A DNA stretch of 64,000 nt, taken from positions 5,072,001 through 5,136,000 of the forward strand of contig NZ_JAFBCK010000001.1 in assembly GCF_016907695.1 (NCBI RefSeq). The letters run 5' to 3'. Numbering within the stretch: the stretch's first letter is position 1; every line of letters begins with the position of its first letter. Below, piece by piece: positions 52,320-59,869 of the stretch. The translations under genes and the position numbers were made by a program. A model generated the notes under the pieces. That model was not told the origin of the DNA. It saw only the letters and a program-made list of their open reading frames with translations, and did not search any database. Source of the stretch: Actinokineospora baliensis (GTDB taxonomy: Bacteria; Actinomycetota; Actinomycetes; Mycobacteriales; Pseudonocardiaceae).

Positions 52320-53566
52320 GGCAAGGCCTTCGCCGGGGGCGCGCCGACCTCCGCCAACACCGAAGCCAGCGCCTTGATCTGCTCCACCGCCTGCCCCGCC
52401 CGCAGCATGACCCGCAGACCCGCGGTGCCGCGCGCGACGATCGGGAAGAACACCGGCGAGACGTAGAACCCGGCCTGGTAGACCCGCCGACCGGCGTCGA
52501 TCACGCTCTCGTCGTCCATCGGCACCACCCGGATCGGGTAGCTGGACCCCGTCTGCTCGGTGTGGATCAGCGAGTCGAACAGCGCGATGTTGTCGTTGAG
52601 CCGACCCTGCAACGAGACCAGCTCCGGCCCGCGGTGGATCTCCGCCGACGCCAGCGACGCCCCGACCGCGGCGGTGTTCATCGGCTGCGAGTACGACAGC
52701 GCGCCCGCGAACCGCTCGATCACCCGCTGCGAGTGCTTGCCGTACCCGTCGAGCACGATCGCCGCGCCGCTGGTGCCGAACGCCTTGTTCAGGGTCGCGA
52801 TGGTGATGGTCCGCTCGTCGCGGATCGGGTTGTTCGCCCGGATGTAGCCCATCCCGCGCTCACCGAAGGCCGACACCGAGTGCGAGTCGTCGTAGTAGAC
52901 CAGCAGCCCGTACTTCTCCTGCAGCTGTGCCAACTGCTCGACCGGGGCGTACCCGCCGAGGCTGTCGGCGCCGTCGACGACGTAGCAGACCCGCTGGTAC
53001 TGGCGGCAGAAGTCCTCCAGCTGGTCCATGTCGTGGTGCCCGGAGGTGACCACCTCGGTCTCGTCGGCGCACGCGGGCTTGGCACCGGCCATGGACACGT
53101 GGCAGTTCTTGTCGAAGACCATCAGCGGGCGGGTCCCGTTGCCCAGGTGCCCGGAGGCGATCAGCGGCAGCAGCCCGGCGCTGGCGACCCCGGCGGAGAT
53201 CGCGGTGATCACGTCGGCGCCCCACAGCTCGCCGAGCGAGGACTCCAGCTCCAGCAGCGCGGGCAGCTGCACCCGGCTGCGCGGGATGCAGTGGTCGAGC
53301 ACCCCGAACCGGCGCAGCGCGGTGATCGCGCCCTCGATGACCGCGGGGTGCGAGTCCAGGTCCAGGTAGGAGCAGCAGGTGAAGTTGACGAACTCGTGCC
53401 CGTCGGCGGTGCGCAGGACCCCGTTGTCGAGCTCCGCGACGATCCCGGCGACGCCCTCCTGCTCGGAGCGGTCCCAGAACGCGTTGCCGACGCCGACCGC
53501 CTTGTCGTTGTTGCGGTAGCGGTGCGGCGGGGTGATCACCTTGCGCTCGGTCAGCTCGGCGGTCAT
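52316..53566 (-). CDS. alpha-oxoamine synthase (8-amino-7-oxononanoate synthase-like)
   Basis: From the ATG at 53566, overlapping the cupin stop, the protein is 416 aa. Alpha-oxoamine synthase features: NFTCCSYLDLDSHPAV, SRVQLPALLELESSLGEL, VVDGADSLGGYAP, YYDDSHSVSAFGERG and the PLP Lys in TIATLNKAFGTSGAAIV. These PLP enzymes condense an amino acid with an acyl-CoA, with loss of CO2, to form an alpha-amino ketone (as in biotin, haem and sphingolipid synthesis). It is probably the core-forming enzyme of cluster B. DDSHS replaces the usual DEAHS. The amino acid and acyl group are not predictable from sequence alone. Confidence 0.88.
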   Translation of the reverse strand: MTAELTERKVITPPHRYRNNDKAVGVGNAFWDRSEQEGVAGIVAELDNGVLRTADGHEFVNFTCCSYLDLDSHPAVIEGAITALRRFGVLDHCIPRSRVQLPALLELESSLGELWGADVITAISAGVASAGLLPLIASGHLGNGTRPLMVFDKNCHVSMAGAKPACADETEVVTSGHHDMDQLEDFCRQYQRVCYVVDGADSLGGYAPVEQLAQLQEKYGLLVYYDDSHSVSAFGERGMGYIRANNPIRDERTITIATLNKAFGTSGAAIVLDGYGKHSQRVIERFAGALSYSQPMNTAAVGASLASAEIHRGPELVSLQGRLNDNIALFDSLIHTEQTGSSYPIRVVPMDDESVIDAGRRVYQAGFYVSPVFFPIVARGTAGLRVMLRAGQAVEQIKALASVLAEVGAPPAKALP

Positions 53567-54429
53567 GACGCGCTCCCGGCGGCGGGCTGGTAGTTGTAGA
53601 CACCCTTGAGCTTGCGGAACAGCATCGTGTACAGCGCGACGCCGAGCACGTACGGGCGGCGCAGGATCTTGGTGTCCTTGAGCCAGAAGTTCATGTTGAT
53701 GTTCATGTCCTCCAGCGACTCCGCCTGGTGCCACCAGCCCAGCGGCAGGTACAGCATCTGCCCCGGCTCCAGGATCAGCTCCCGGCGCTCGGCGAGCTTG
53801 CCGACCAGCCGCGGGAACCGCGCGGCGTCGAAGTTGTCGAAGTCGAAGGCCTGCGACTTGTCGCCGAAGCCCTGGCGCACCGACCGCGGGTAGTACTCCC
53901 AGAACCCGGGCGGGGCCAACACGAACCGCTTGCGGCCCTGCAGGGCGATGTTGAAGTTCTCCAGCTCGTCGAAGTGGCTCTGGGTGAACACGCCCTTGTG
54001 GCTGATCCACAGGTTGGCCGCGTTGAGCGAGCGCCGGTAGTCGAACAGCTCCTCGGCGTCGAAGCCCAGGATGGCGTTGACGTCGGCCGGGCTGTCGCGG
54101 ATGTTGGACACGATCCGGTTCCAGGTGCCCGGGTCGGTGAGGTAGCGCTCGTCGGCGAAGAACTCGCTGAGCTGGATCTCCTTGGTGGTCCAGCGCTGCG
54201 AGTTCTGCTTGTTGCTCGGCTCGGTGAACAGCGTCACCCGCATCTGGCCCAGCCGCTCGGCGACCCCGTCGCGGCCCAGGCCCCGGATCTCCTCCGGCAG
54301 GTTGATGATCACGGGGACGTCGGCGCGGATCAGCGCCTCCCGCCCGAAGGCCAGGAACTCGTCGAAGTCCATCCGGGGTACCGGCAGGCCCCCGAGCTCG
54401 ACCGGGTGTGTGCTCACTGCATCCCTCAC
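53563..54429 (-). CDS. JmjC/FIH-like cupin Fe(II)/2-oxoglutarate oxygenase
   Basis: The 288-aa protein has the cupin_8/JmjC-like core: VFTQSHFDELENFNIALQGRK split around the HxD iron ligands (His-Phe-Asp), a conserved RFVLAPPGFWEYYP, and LILEPGQMLYLPLGWWHQAESL with the third His ligand. Such enzymes hydroxylate amino-acid side chains or small substrates. It overlaps both the MFS and the oxoamine synthase genes by four bases. In cluster B it may hydroxylate the amino-acid substrate or the product. Confidence 0.87.
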   Translation of the reverse strand: MRDAVSTHPVELGGLPVPRMDFDEFLAFGREALIRADVPVIINLPEEIRGLGRDGVAERLGQMRVTLFTEPSNKQNSQRWTTKEIQLSEFFADERYLTDPGTWNRIVSNIRDSPADVNAILGFDAEELFDYRRSLNAANLWISHKGVFTQSHFDELENFNIALQGRKRFVLAPPGFWEYYPRSVRQGFGDKSQAFDFDNFDAARFPRLVGKLAERRELILEPGQMLYLPLGWWHQAESLEDMNINMNFWLKDTKILRRPYVLGVALYTMLFRKLKGVYNYQPAAGSAS

Positions 54430-55676
54430 TGTTCTCGTGCCGCTCTGTCCAGCTCGACCGCTTCGACCACCTCGGGCTCACGCGCCCGCAGCGCGGGTTG
54501 CCCGAGGACGCTCAGCGCCACCGCGACCACCCCGCCACCCACCGCGGCCCACGCCGCCGCCGCGAACCCACCGGAGTCCGCCAGCCGTCCCCCCACCGCG
54601 GTGCCCAGAGCGATCCCCGACGCGCCCGCGCTGGAGAGCCAGGAGAACCCCTCCGACAGCGAGCCCTTGGGTGCCAGCGCCTCCAGCACCGTGCTGCCCG
54701 CGATCAGACCCGGCGCGATCGCCACCCCCGCCAGCACCGCGAACACCGCCATGACCAGCCCGGACCCGGCGAACGCCAACGGCACCGCGCCCAGGCACAG
54801 CAGCCCCGTCGTGGCCATCAGCAGCCGCTCCTGCGACTGCCGCCAGGCCACCGCCCCGTACACCGCGCCCGCGGCGAGGCTGCCGACCGCGGTCAGCGAC
54901 AACAGCACCCCACCGAACCCCGGGCTGCCCTGCTCGCGGGCGAAGGCGACCATCGTGACGTCGACCGCGCCGAGCAAGAACCCCATGCCCGCGTACGCGA
55001 CCATCAGCACCCGCACCCCGGGCACCGAGATCGCGCGCTTGCCGCCCCCGGCGTCGGCCGCCACCACGACCGGCTCCGACCGCTGGTGCAGCGCCACCGC
55101 GATCGACCCGACCGTGGTGAACGCGACGCACGCGATGAGCCCCGCCGCCGGGTGCACCGACGCGGCCAGCACGGTGACCAGCAGCGGCCCGAGCAGGAAG
55201 ATCGTCTCGTCGAGCACCGACTCCAGCGCGTAGGCGGTGCGCAGCGACCCCTTGTCGACCAGCGCCGCCCACCTGGCCCGCATGAACGAGGTGAACGACA
55301 CCGAAGCGCAGCCGGTGGCCACCGCGGCCACCAGCAGCAGCGGCAGCGGGGCGCCGAGTTGGATCGCGGCGATCAGGCTGGTCAGCGCGACCGCGTGCAC
55401 CGCGCAGGTGACCAGCAGGACCCGCCGCTGCCCGACCCGGTCGGCCAACCGGCCCAGCACCGGGCTGGCCAGTCCCTGCGCGATCAGCATCGCCGCCGCC
55501 ACGACCCCGGCGCCGCCCAGCGAGCCGCTCACCGCGGCCACCAGCATCAGGCAGCCCAGCGACCGCATGGCGATCGGGAACCGGCCGAGCACCCCGGACA
55601 GGCCCAGGGTGAGCGCGCCCGGCTGCCGCAACAGCCTCGGATACGCGCCGAACCCGGATTTAGCGCCCCCTGACAC
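54426..55676 (-). CDS. MFS transporter, first gene of cluster B operon
   Basis: The GTG at 55676 has GGGAG at good spacing and gives 416 aa with about 12 membrane segments; the frame continues upstream but without a ribosome site. The loop LGRLADRVGQRRVLLV is the MFS signature between helices 2 and 3. It resembles drug-export members, so it probably exports the cluster B product. The gene sits about 130 nt downstream of a TTGACA/TAACAT promoter, and the six following genes overlap in chain, so all seven are likely on one transcript. Confidence 0.88.
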   Translation of the reverse strand: MSGGAKSGFGAYPRLLRQPGALTLGLSGVLGRFPIAMRSLGCLMLVAAVSGSLGGAGVVAAAMLIAQGLASPVLGRLADRVGQRRVLLVTCAVHAVALTSLIAAIQLGAPLPLLLVAAVATGCASVSFTSFMRARWAALVDKGSLRTAYALESVLDETIFLLGPLLVTVLAASVHPAAGLIACVAFTTVGSIAVALHQRSEPVVVAADAGGGKRAISVPGVRVLMVAYAGMGFLLGAVDVTMVAFAREQGSPGFGGVLLSLTAVGSLAAGAVYGAVAWRQSQERLLMATTGLLCLGAVPLAFAGSGLVMAVFAVLAGVAIAPGLIAGSTVLEALAPKGSLSEGFSWLSSAGASGIALGTAVGGRLADSGGFAAAAWAAVGGGVVAVALSVLGQPALRAREPEVVEAVELDRAAREQ

Positions 55677-55813
55677 AATGCTCCCGTCGGTGTGAAAAGT
55701 GACCGTTGGCGGAATGACGCGGGTCCGGGAAATCGACCGATACATCGGTTCTGGCCGAATTACCCGCCGCTGTCGGTGTCACGATCCAGCCTTGGTCCGA
55801 GCGGCGATTGGCC

Positions 55814-55842
55814 ATGTTAGGTGGGCCATCACCGGGTGTCAA
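55814..55842 (-). promoter_or_regulatory. sigma70-type promoter of the cluster B operon
   Basis: On the minus strand: -35 TTGACA (55842-55837), 17-bp spacer, -10 TAACAT (55819-55814). Transcription would start near 55807, leaving a leader of about 130 nt before the GTG at 55676. It is of the same class as the precursor promoter in cluster A. Confidence 0.65.
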
Positions 55843-55957
55843 TTCCGCCGAACGCGACGACAAGCACGGCTGAATGGCCCAAGCCGACTCGCCCGAAGTA
55901 GGGATTTCGATACGTAGTGCGAATCGGATTTCCCCGGGAAATACACGTGGTGTCCAT
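55829..55957 (-). CDS. possible 42-aa small ORF upstream of cluster B
   Basis: An ATG at 55957 has AAAGGGA at good spacing and opens a 42-residue frame (MDTTCISRGNPIRTTYRN at the start, ending AVLVVAFGGIDTR); an ATG at 55963 is also in frame. The codon use is less GC-biased than that of neighbouring genes. The last codons overlap the -35 region of the cluster B promoter. It could be a second short peptide gene or a chance frame. I recognise no family. Confidence 0.3.
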   Translation of the reverse strand: MDTTCISRGNPIRTTYRNPYFGRVGLGHSAVLVVAFGGIDTR

Positions 55958-56169
55958 GCTCATTCCCTTTCCCAGTCGGCAGGCGCCCGCGCTCAGGGCG
56001 CCTGGGTGTCATCGCACCCACCGTGACGACCGTTAGGGGTGCGACCCCGGTCACAACCCGCTGGTGTGAGGTCCGCGCCACCACGTCCGATATCGGTTGA
56101 CCGCCGGGCGGGCGCCGGGTGAGCATGTCCCCCGCACACCGCGAGCACGACAGGGGAGAGGAGCCGACC
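55958..56169. other. region between cluster B and the small plus-strand ORF
   Basis: No long gene is supported here. It contains a 9-bp perfect stem (55980-55988 with 55996-56004, CAGGCGCCC, loop of 7) just upstream of the minus-strand small ORF, and a GC-rich stretch up to the ribosome site of the 37-aa plus-strand ORF. Promoters for that ORF and for the tRNA are probably here but are not clear. Confidence 0.4.
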
Positions 56170-56283
56170 ATGGGACGCAGTGGGTACCGCCACCACGGCA
56201 TTCGGCCCCTGCCCGCGTACACGCGGCGACCCGGGTCGAGGTCGCGTGGACTCCCGGTGCTCGTGCCGCTCGCGTTGATCTAG
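56170..56283 (+). CDS. 37-aa basic peptide ORF
   Basis: The frame starts at an ATG with a strong ribosome site (GGGGAGAGGAG, 6 nt spacing) and encodes 37 residues: MGRSGYRHHGIRPLPAYTRR, then an Arg/Ser linker and a short hydrophobic tail GLPVLVPLALI. It is followed 19 nt later by a textbook rho-independent terminator, so a transcript ends just after it. I do not recognise a family. It may be a real small protein; the alternative is a short RNA whose ribosome site is fortuitous. Confidence 0.45.
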   Translation: MGRSGYRHHGIRPLPAYTRRPGSRSRGLPVLVPLALI

Positions 56284-56302
56284 CGCGGCGCGCCGCACAG
56301 GG

Positions 56303-56332
56303 AGCCACCCGTCGGGACACCGACCGGTGGCT
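56303..56332 (+). terminator. rho-independent terminator
   Basis: Arms 56303-56315 and 56320-56332 pair at 12 of 13 positions (AGCCACCCGTCGG with CCGACCGGTGGCT) around a 4-nt loop, followed by TTTTTCTTTT. A T-tract of this quality is rare in such GC-rich DNA. It ends the transcript of the 37-aa ORF just before the tRNA gene. Confidence 0.85.
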
Positions 56333-56343
56333 TTTTCTTTTCC

Positions 56344-56416
56344 GCTCCCATGGCTCAACGGACAGAGCGCCGCGCTACGAACGCGGAGGTTCCAGGTTCG
56401 AATCCTGGTGGGAGCA
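56344..56416 (+). tRNA. tRNA-Arg (anticodon ACG)
   Basis: The 73-nt cloverleaf is complete. Acceptor stem GCTCCCA pairs with TGGGAGC, the D arm contains GCTCAACGGACAGAGC, the anticodon stem CCGCG/CGCGG encloses CTACGAA (anticodon ACG), and the T arm is CCAGG TTCGAAT CCTGG. CCA is not encoded. It begins 12 nt after the upstream terminator. Confidence 0.97.
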
Positions 56417-56443
56417 CTCTCCAACGATCAAGAGGACCCCCCG

Positions 56444-58576
56444 ATGCTCATCAAGACCATCCAGCGCACGCTGCGCGTGCCGCGCTCCGACGGCCCGGCG
56501 GGCGACGGTTCCGCCGTCGCCCGCCAGCTCGACGCCGCCCTGGTCAGCGTCGGGTTCAAGGCGAGCCGGGACCTGTTCGAGCACCTCGGCGGCCTCACCA
56601 CCGGCGCCGCGCTCGACCTGGCCGTCGACGTCGTCACCGCGGTGCGCGGCCTGGTCGGCGACCACGTCGAGCACAACCCGTACTTCCAGGACTTCCCTGC
56701 GGGCGTGCCCGACACCGTCGAGTTCTGGATAGGCATCCTGCGCGCGGCCGAGGCCAAGGACACCACCCTCGGCAGGCAGCGGGGCCCCATCAACCTGCTG
56801 AGCTCCCTGCGCTACGGCCGCGTCCAGCACAGCTACGCCGAGATGCTCGACCGCCACGACGCGCTGATCGACTCCATCAAGGACCGCGTCACCGTCGTGT
56901 ACCTCGGCGGTACGGCGCACGAGGAGGTGAGCGCGCTCTACCGCTCGCTGGCGGGCGCGACGACGCCGTTGACGGGCGCCGATCTCACCCTCCTGGGCGA
57001 GCTCGCGGGGGAGTGCCTCGACCTCGAGCCCGGTCCCATGCCGGTGCGGGAGAACCGCGCCACGGTCAACGCCGCTCGGCTGCTCGCCGGTCGCCCGCTG
57101 CTGGCCGTGGACTCCGTCGTCGACGTGCTGCGGATCGCGTGCCAGCTCAGCGGCGGTGACGTGACCCTGGTCGAGTCGACCCGCTTCCGCCGCTTCCGCC
57201 GTGCGCACCGCCGGGCCCTGATGGCCGCGTTGGACGCCGCGGTCGCGGCCGAGGGCGGCAAGCTCGGCGACGTCAACCGCTACGCCGGTCGCTTCAAGCG
57301 CCTCGGCGAGTACCTGCACCCGCACGAGTACCCGGCGTTCCCGCACGCACAGGACGTGTTCGCCGTCGCCCGCGGCGACCTTGTCGTCCGGTCGCTGGCA
57401 GGCCGGGCCGAGGCGGCGTTCGCTCGTGGCGCGATCGGCGAAGCGGCGCGACTGCTCACGGAGTCGCCGGGCATGTTGCTGCGATCGCTCGACCGGTTGT
57501 TGCGCACCGCGGGCCCGGAGACCGAGGACGTGCTGGACGCGGTCGGTTCGGTGCTGGATCGGGTGTCGGGCCGCGTGTTGTGTTCGGTGCGCGAACACCT
57601 GGCGAACCGAACCGAGGCTGATCCGGCGCGGGTGTTCGTCAACCGCGCTGGTCGCCCCTGGGTCACCCGGGACGACCGCCCGCCGCTGTCGGCGGAGGTC
57701 GTGCACCGGGTGTGCGCGATGGTCGACGTGGAGCTGATGTCCCGCATGCCGGTCCACGAGCGACTCGTGATCGACCCGGACGTGCTGGCGGTGGCGTTGC
57801 CGCTGTCCGGCAAGGCGGTCGAGGACGGTTTCGCGGTGCTCCCGCGCGGCACCCGCACGCCGGTGGACGGTCGCATCCTGCGGTTCTTCACCTACTGGAA
57901 GCAGAAGAAGCAGCGCACGGACTACGACTTGTCCGCACTGCTGCTGGACGAGGACTTCCAGTACATCGGACACGTGTCGTGGACCGACTACCGCAACGAC
58001 GGCGCCGTGTACTCCGGTGATCTCACCGAGGCGCCGCGCGGTGCCACCGAGTTCATCGACATCCAGTTGGGCCGGACCAGCGCCGCGCACGTGGTGCCGC
58101 AGGTCAGCATCTACACGGGCGAGGACTTCGACGTGGTCGACGAATCGATGTTCGGCTGGATGGTGCGCGAGTCCTCGCTCGACGGTGCCCCGTTCGAGGC
58201 GCGAACCGTCCGCACCCGCTCGGACCTGCGCGGTTCCGGTCGCGTCGCGCTGCCGATGATGTTCAGCCGCGACGGGGACGGCTGGACGGCGACGTGGTTG
58301 CACCTGTACCTGAAGGGAGCGCCCGGGTTCAACCGCGTGGAGGGCCACCACCTCAGCACGGCGATGATCACCAGGGCGATCGCCTCGCGTGCGCACCTGA
58401 CCGTGGGGCACTTGCTGCGCTTGGTGGAGGCGCGAGCGGGCTCGACGGTCATGTGGGAGCCCGGCCTGCGGTTGACCGAGCCGGTGACCTTCGTCGGGGT
58501 GCACCGACCGGACGGCCTGCCGGAGGGCTCCACGGTGATCACGCTCGACCGGTTGTCCGAGCTCATCCCCCGGTAA
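56444..58576 (+). CDS. TerD-domain protein with long N-terminal region
   Basis: Translation from the ATG at 56444 (AAGAGGA upstream) gives 710 aa; the open frame reaches back through the tRNA, which cannot be coding. The C-terminal 200 residues are a TerD-like domain (DYDLSALLLDEDFQYIGHVS, VYSGDLTEAPRGATEFIDI, and SIYTGEDFDVVDESMFGWMV), a Ca2+-binding fold of the tellurite/stress-resistance family. The preceding 480 residues are mostly helical, without recognised motifs, and are the kind of unit attached to TerD in larger actinobacterial stress proteins. No other ter genes are adjacent. Confidence 0.85.
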   Translation: MLIKTIQRTLRVPRSDGPAGDGSAVARQLDAALVSVGFKASRDLFEHLGGLTTGAALDLAVDVVTAVRGLVGDHVEHNPYFQDFPAGVPDTVEFWIGILRAAEAKDTTLGRQRGPINLLSSLRYGRVQHSYAEMLDRHDALIDSIKDRVTVVYLGGTAHEEVSALYRSLAGATTPLTGADLTLLGELAGECLDLEPGPMPVRENRATVNAARLLAGRPLLAVDSVVDVLRIACQLSGGDVTLVESTRFRRFRRAHRRALMAALDAAVAAEGGKLGDVNRYAGRFKRLGEYLHPHEYPAFPHAQDVFAVARGDLVVRSLAGRAEAAFARGAIGEAARLLTESPGMLLRSLDRLLRTAGPETEDVLDAVGSVLDRVSGRVLCSVREHLANRTEADPARVFVNRAGRPWVTRDDRPPLSAEVVHRVCAMVDVELMSRMPVHERLVIDPDVLAVALPLSGKAVEDGFAVLPRGTRTPVDGRILRFFTYWKQKKQRTDYDLSALLLDEDFQYIGHVSWTDYRNDGAVYSGDLTEAPRGATEFIDIQLGRTSAAHVVPQVSIYTGEDFDVVDESMFGWMVRESSLDGAPFEARTVRTRSDLRGSGRVALPMMFSRDGDGWTATWLHLYLKGAPGFNRVEGHHLSTAMITRAIASRAHLTVGHLLRLVEARAGSTVMWEPGLRLTEPVTFVGVHRPDGLPEGSTVITLDRLSELIPR

Positions 58577-58746
58577 ACCGGTACTGGGCGGGTCGCTGCT
58601 TCAGGTAGACTGAGGACCAACGAGGCCACGCGCGGACTTCCTTCACCTGTCCCCTTTAGTCCGTGCACTTTCCTCAACCGCCAGGCCATCTCAGGGCTTC
58701 CTTCACTTCCTGATATGAAACTAGCCCCGAGTCTCTCCTGGCGGCC

Positions 58747-59721
58747 TCATTCCAGCAGTGCCAGCAGGTCCTCGGCCGTGACCTCACCAGGGGCGCGGCC
58801 GAGCCTCGCCGACTCCCGTGCCGCGTCCAGCAGGACCTCGTTCACCGGCGTCGGCACACCGTGCAGCCGCCCGAGCCGCACGATCTCGCCGTTGAGGTAG
58901 TCGACCTCCGTGGACCCGGTGCCGCGCACGATGCTCTGCCACGTCGAACTACCGCCCCGGCCGAGGTCGGGACTCGGGGTGACGCGGTTGGCCCGCAGGT
59001 CGTCGAACTCGGCATCCGAAGCGCTGTCGATGCCCGCCGCCGCCAGCGCGATCGACGCCTCGGTCACCGCTCGTAGCCGCAGGTCGTCCGAGCGCTCGCC
59101 GCAGACCGCGTCGATCGCGTTGGCCAGGTTCTGCCGCAGCTTCGCGTACTTCCACCGCATCACATCGGTCATCACCGGGGCGAGGAACCCGGCGTCCCTC
59201 AGGTCTATCGAGACCTGCTCGGCCGTGCTGTCGGTGCCGTGCGGGTAGCGGCCGATCGCCAGCAGCCCGGTGTACGGGGTGCCCGCGGCGGTGACCTCAC
59301 CCGGTGTCAAGAAGGTCGACGGCAGGAGAACGCAGACGCCGTAGACGTTCCGGAACCGCCGCAGCGCCATCGGCTCACCCGCGACGCCGTTCTGCGCGCA
59401 CAGCAACGGCAACCGGGCTCCCGCTGTCGCGCCGCCCGCGACCGGCCGGTCGCGCCAGGCTTCGAGCGCGGCCACGGCGTCCTGGGTCTTGACGGTCAGC
59501 ACCAGCACGTCGTCACCGCGCAGGTCGACCTCGTCCGGTCCGCCGACCGCCGGGACCGGCAGCAGCCGCCGCTCACGCGGGGTGATCAACGTCAGGCCGC
59601 GCTCGCGCAGCACGGCCCCGTGCGCACCCCTGGCCACCAGCACGACCTCGTGCCCCGCCGCGTGCAGCGTGCCGCCGATCGCGCAGCCGACCGCGCCCGC
59701 GCCGATGATCACATACCGCAC
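58747..59721 (-). CDS. ketopantoate reductase (ApbA/PanE)-family protein
   Basis: From the GTG at 59721 (GGGAGGA at good spacing) the protein is 324 aa. It has the Rossmann VIIGAGAVGCAIGGTLHAAG, the VLTVKTQDAVAAL block (family Lys), LCAQNGVAGEP (family Asn) and the C-terminal domain with KYAKLRQNLANAIDAV (catalytic Lys) and STWQSIVRGTGSTEVDYLNG, in which a glutamate and serine contact substrate. Members reduce 2-dehydropantoate to pantoate or related 2-keto acids. Without neighbouring pantothenate genes the substrate should be left open. Confidence 0.9.
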   Translation of the reverse strand: MRYVIIGAGAVGCAIGGTLHAAGHEVVLVARGAHGAVLRERGLTLITPRERRLLPVPAVGGPDEVDLRGDDVLVLTVKTQDAVAALEAWRDRPVAGGATAGARLPLLCAQNGVAGEPMALRRFRNVYGVCVLLPSTFLTPGEVTAAGTPYTGLLAIGRYPHGTDSTAEQVSIDLRDAGFLAPVMTDVMRWKYAKLRQNLANAIDAVCGERSDDLRLRAVTEASIALAAAGIDSASDAEFDDLRANRVTPSPDLGRGGSSTWQSIVRGTGSTEVDYLNGEIVRLGRLHGVPTPVNEVLLDAARESARLGRAPGEVTAEDLLALLE

Positions 59722-59869
59722 CGCTGGTCCTCCCGGGTCCGTTGCGCTGTGGTCCACCCTAGTCGGAATCCACTGTGGACGACGCGGAACTTCCGGTGTC
59801 GAACCGGGTTCACCTGGTGGGCGCCGTGCTAGCCTGGCTGGTCGCACGCCGCACACCTGGGGGACGGGT

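Noticed and set aside
51675..55673. Several plus-strand frames of 250-500 aa opposite cluster B
   Set aside because: Their translations are His/Arg/Gly-rich without domains, and they lie antisense to well-supported enzymes.
55993..56424. 143-aa minus-strand frame across the tRNA
   Set aside because: It runs antisense through the tRNA and the terminator; its ESAPTRIRTWNLRV start is the familiar translated tRNA artefact.
56327..56443. N-terminal extension of the TerD-like protein
   Set aside because: The extension would translate the tRNA gene; the ATG at 56444 with its own ribosome site is the sensible start.
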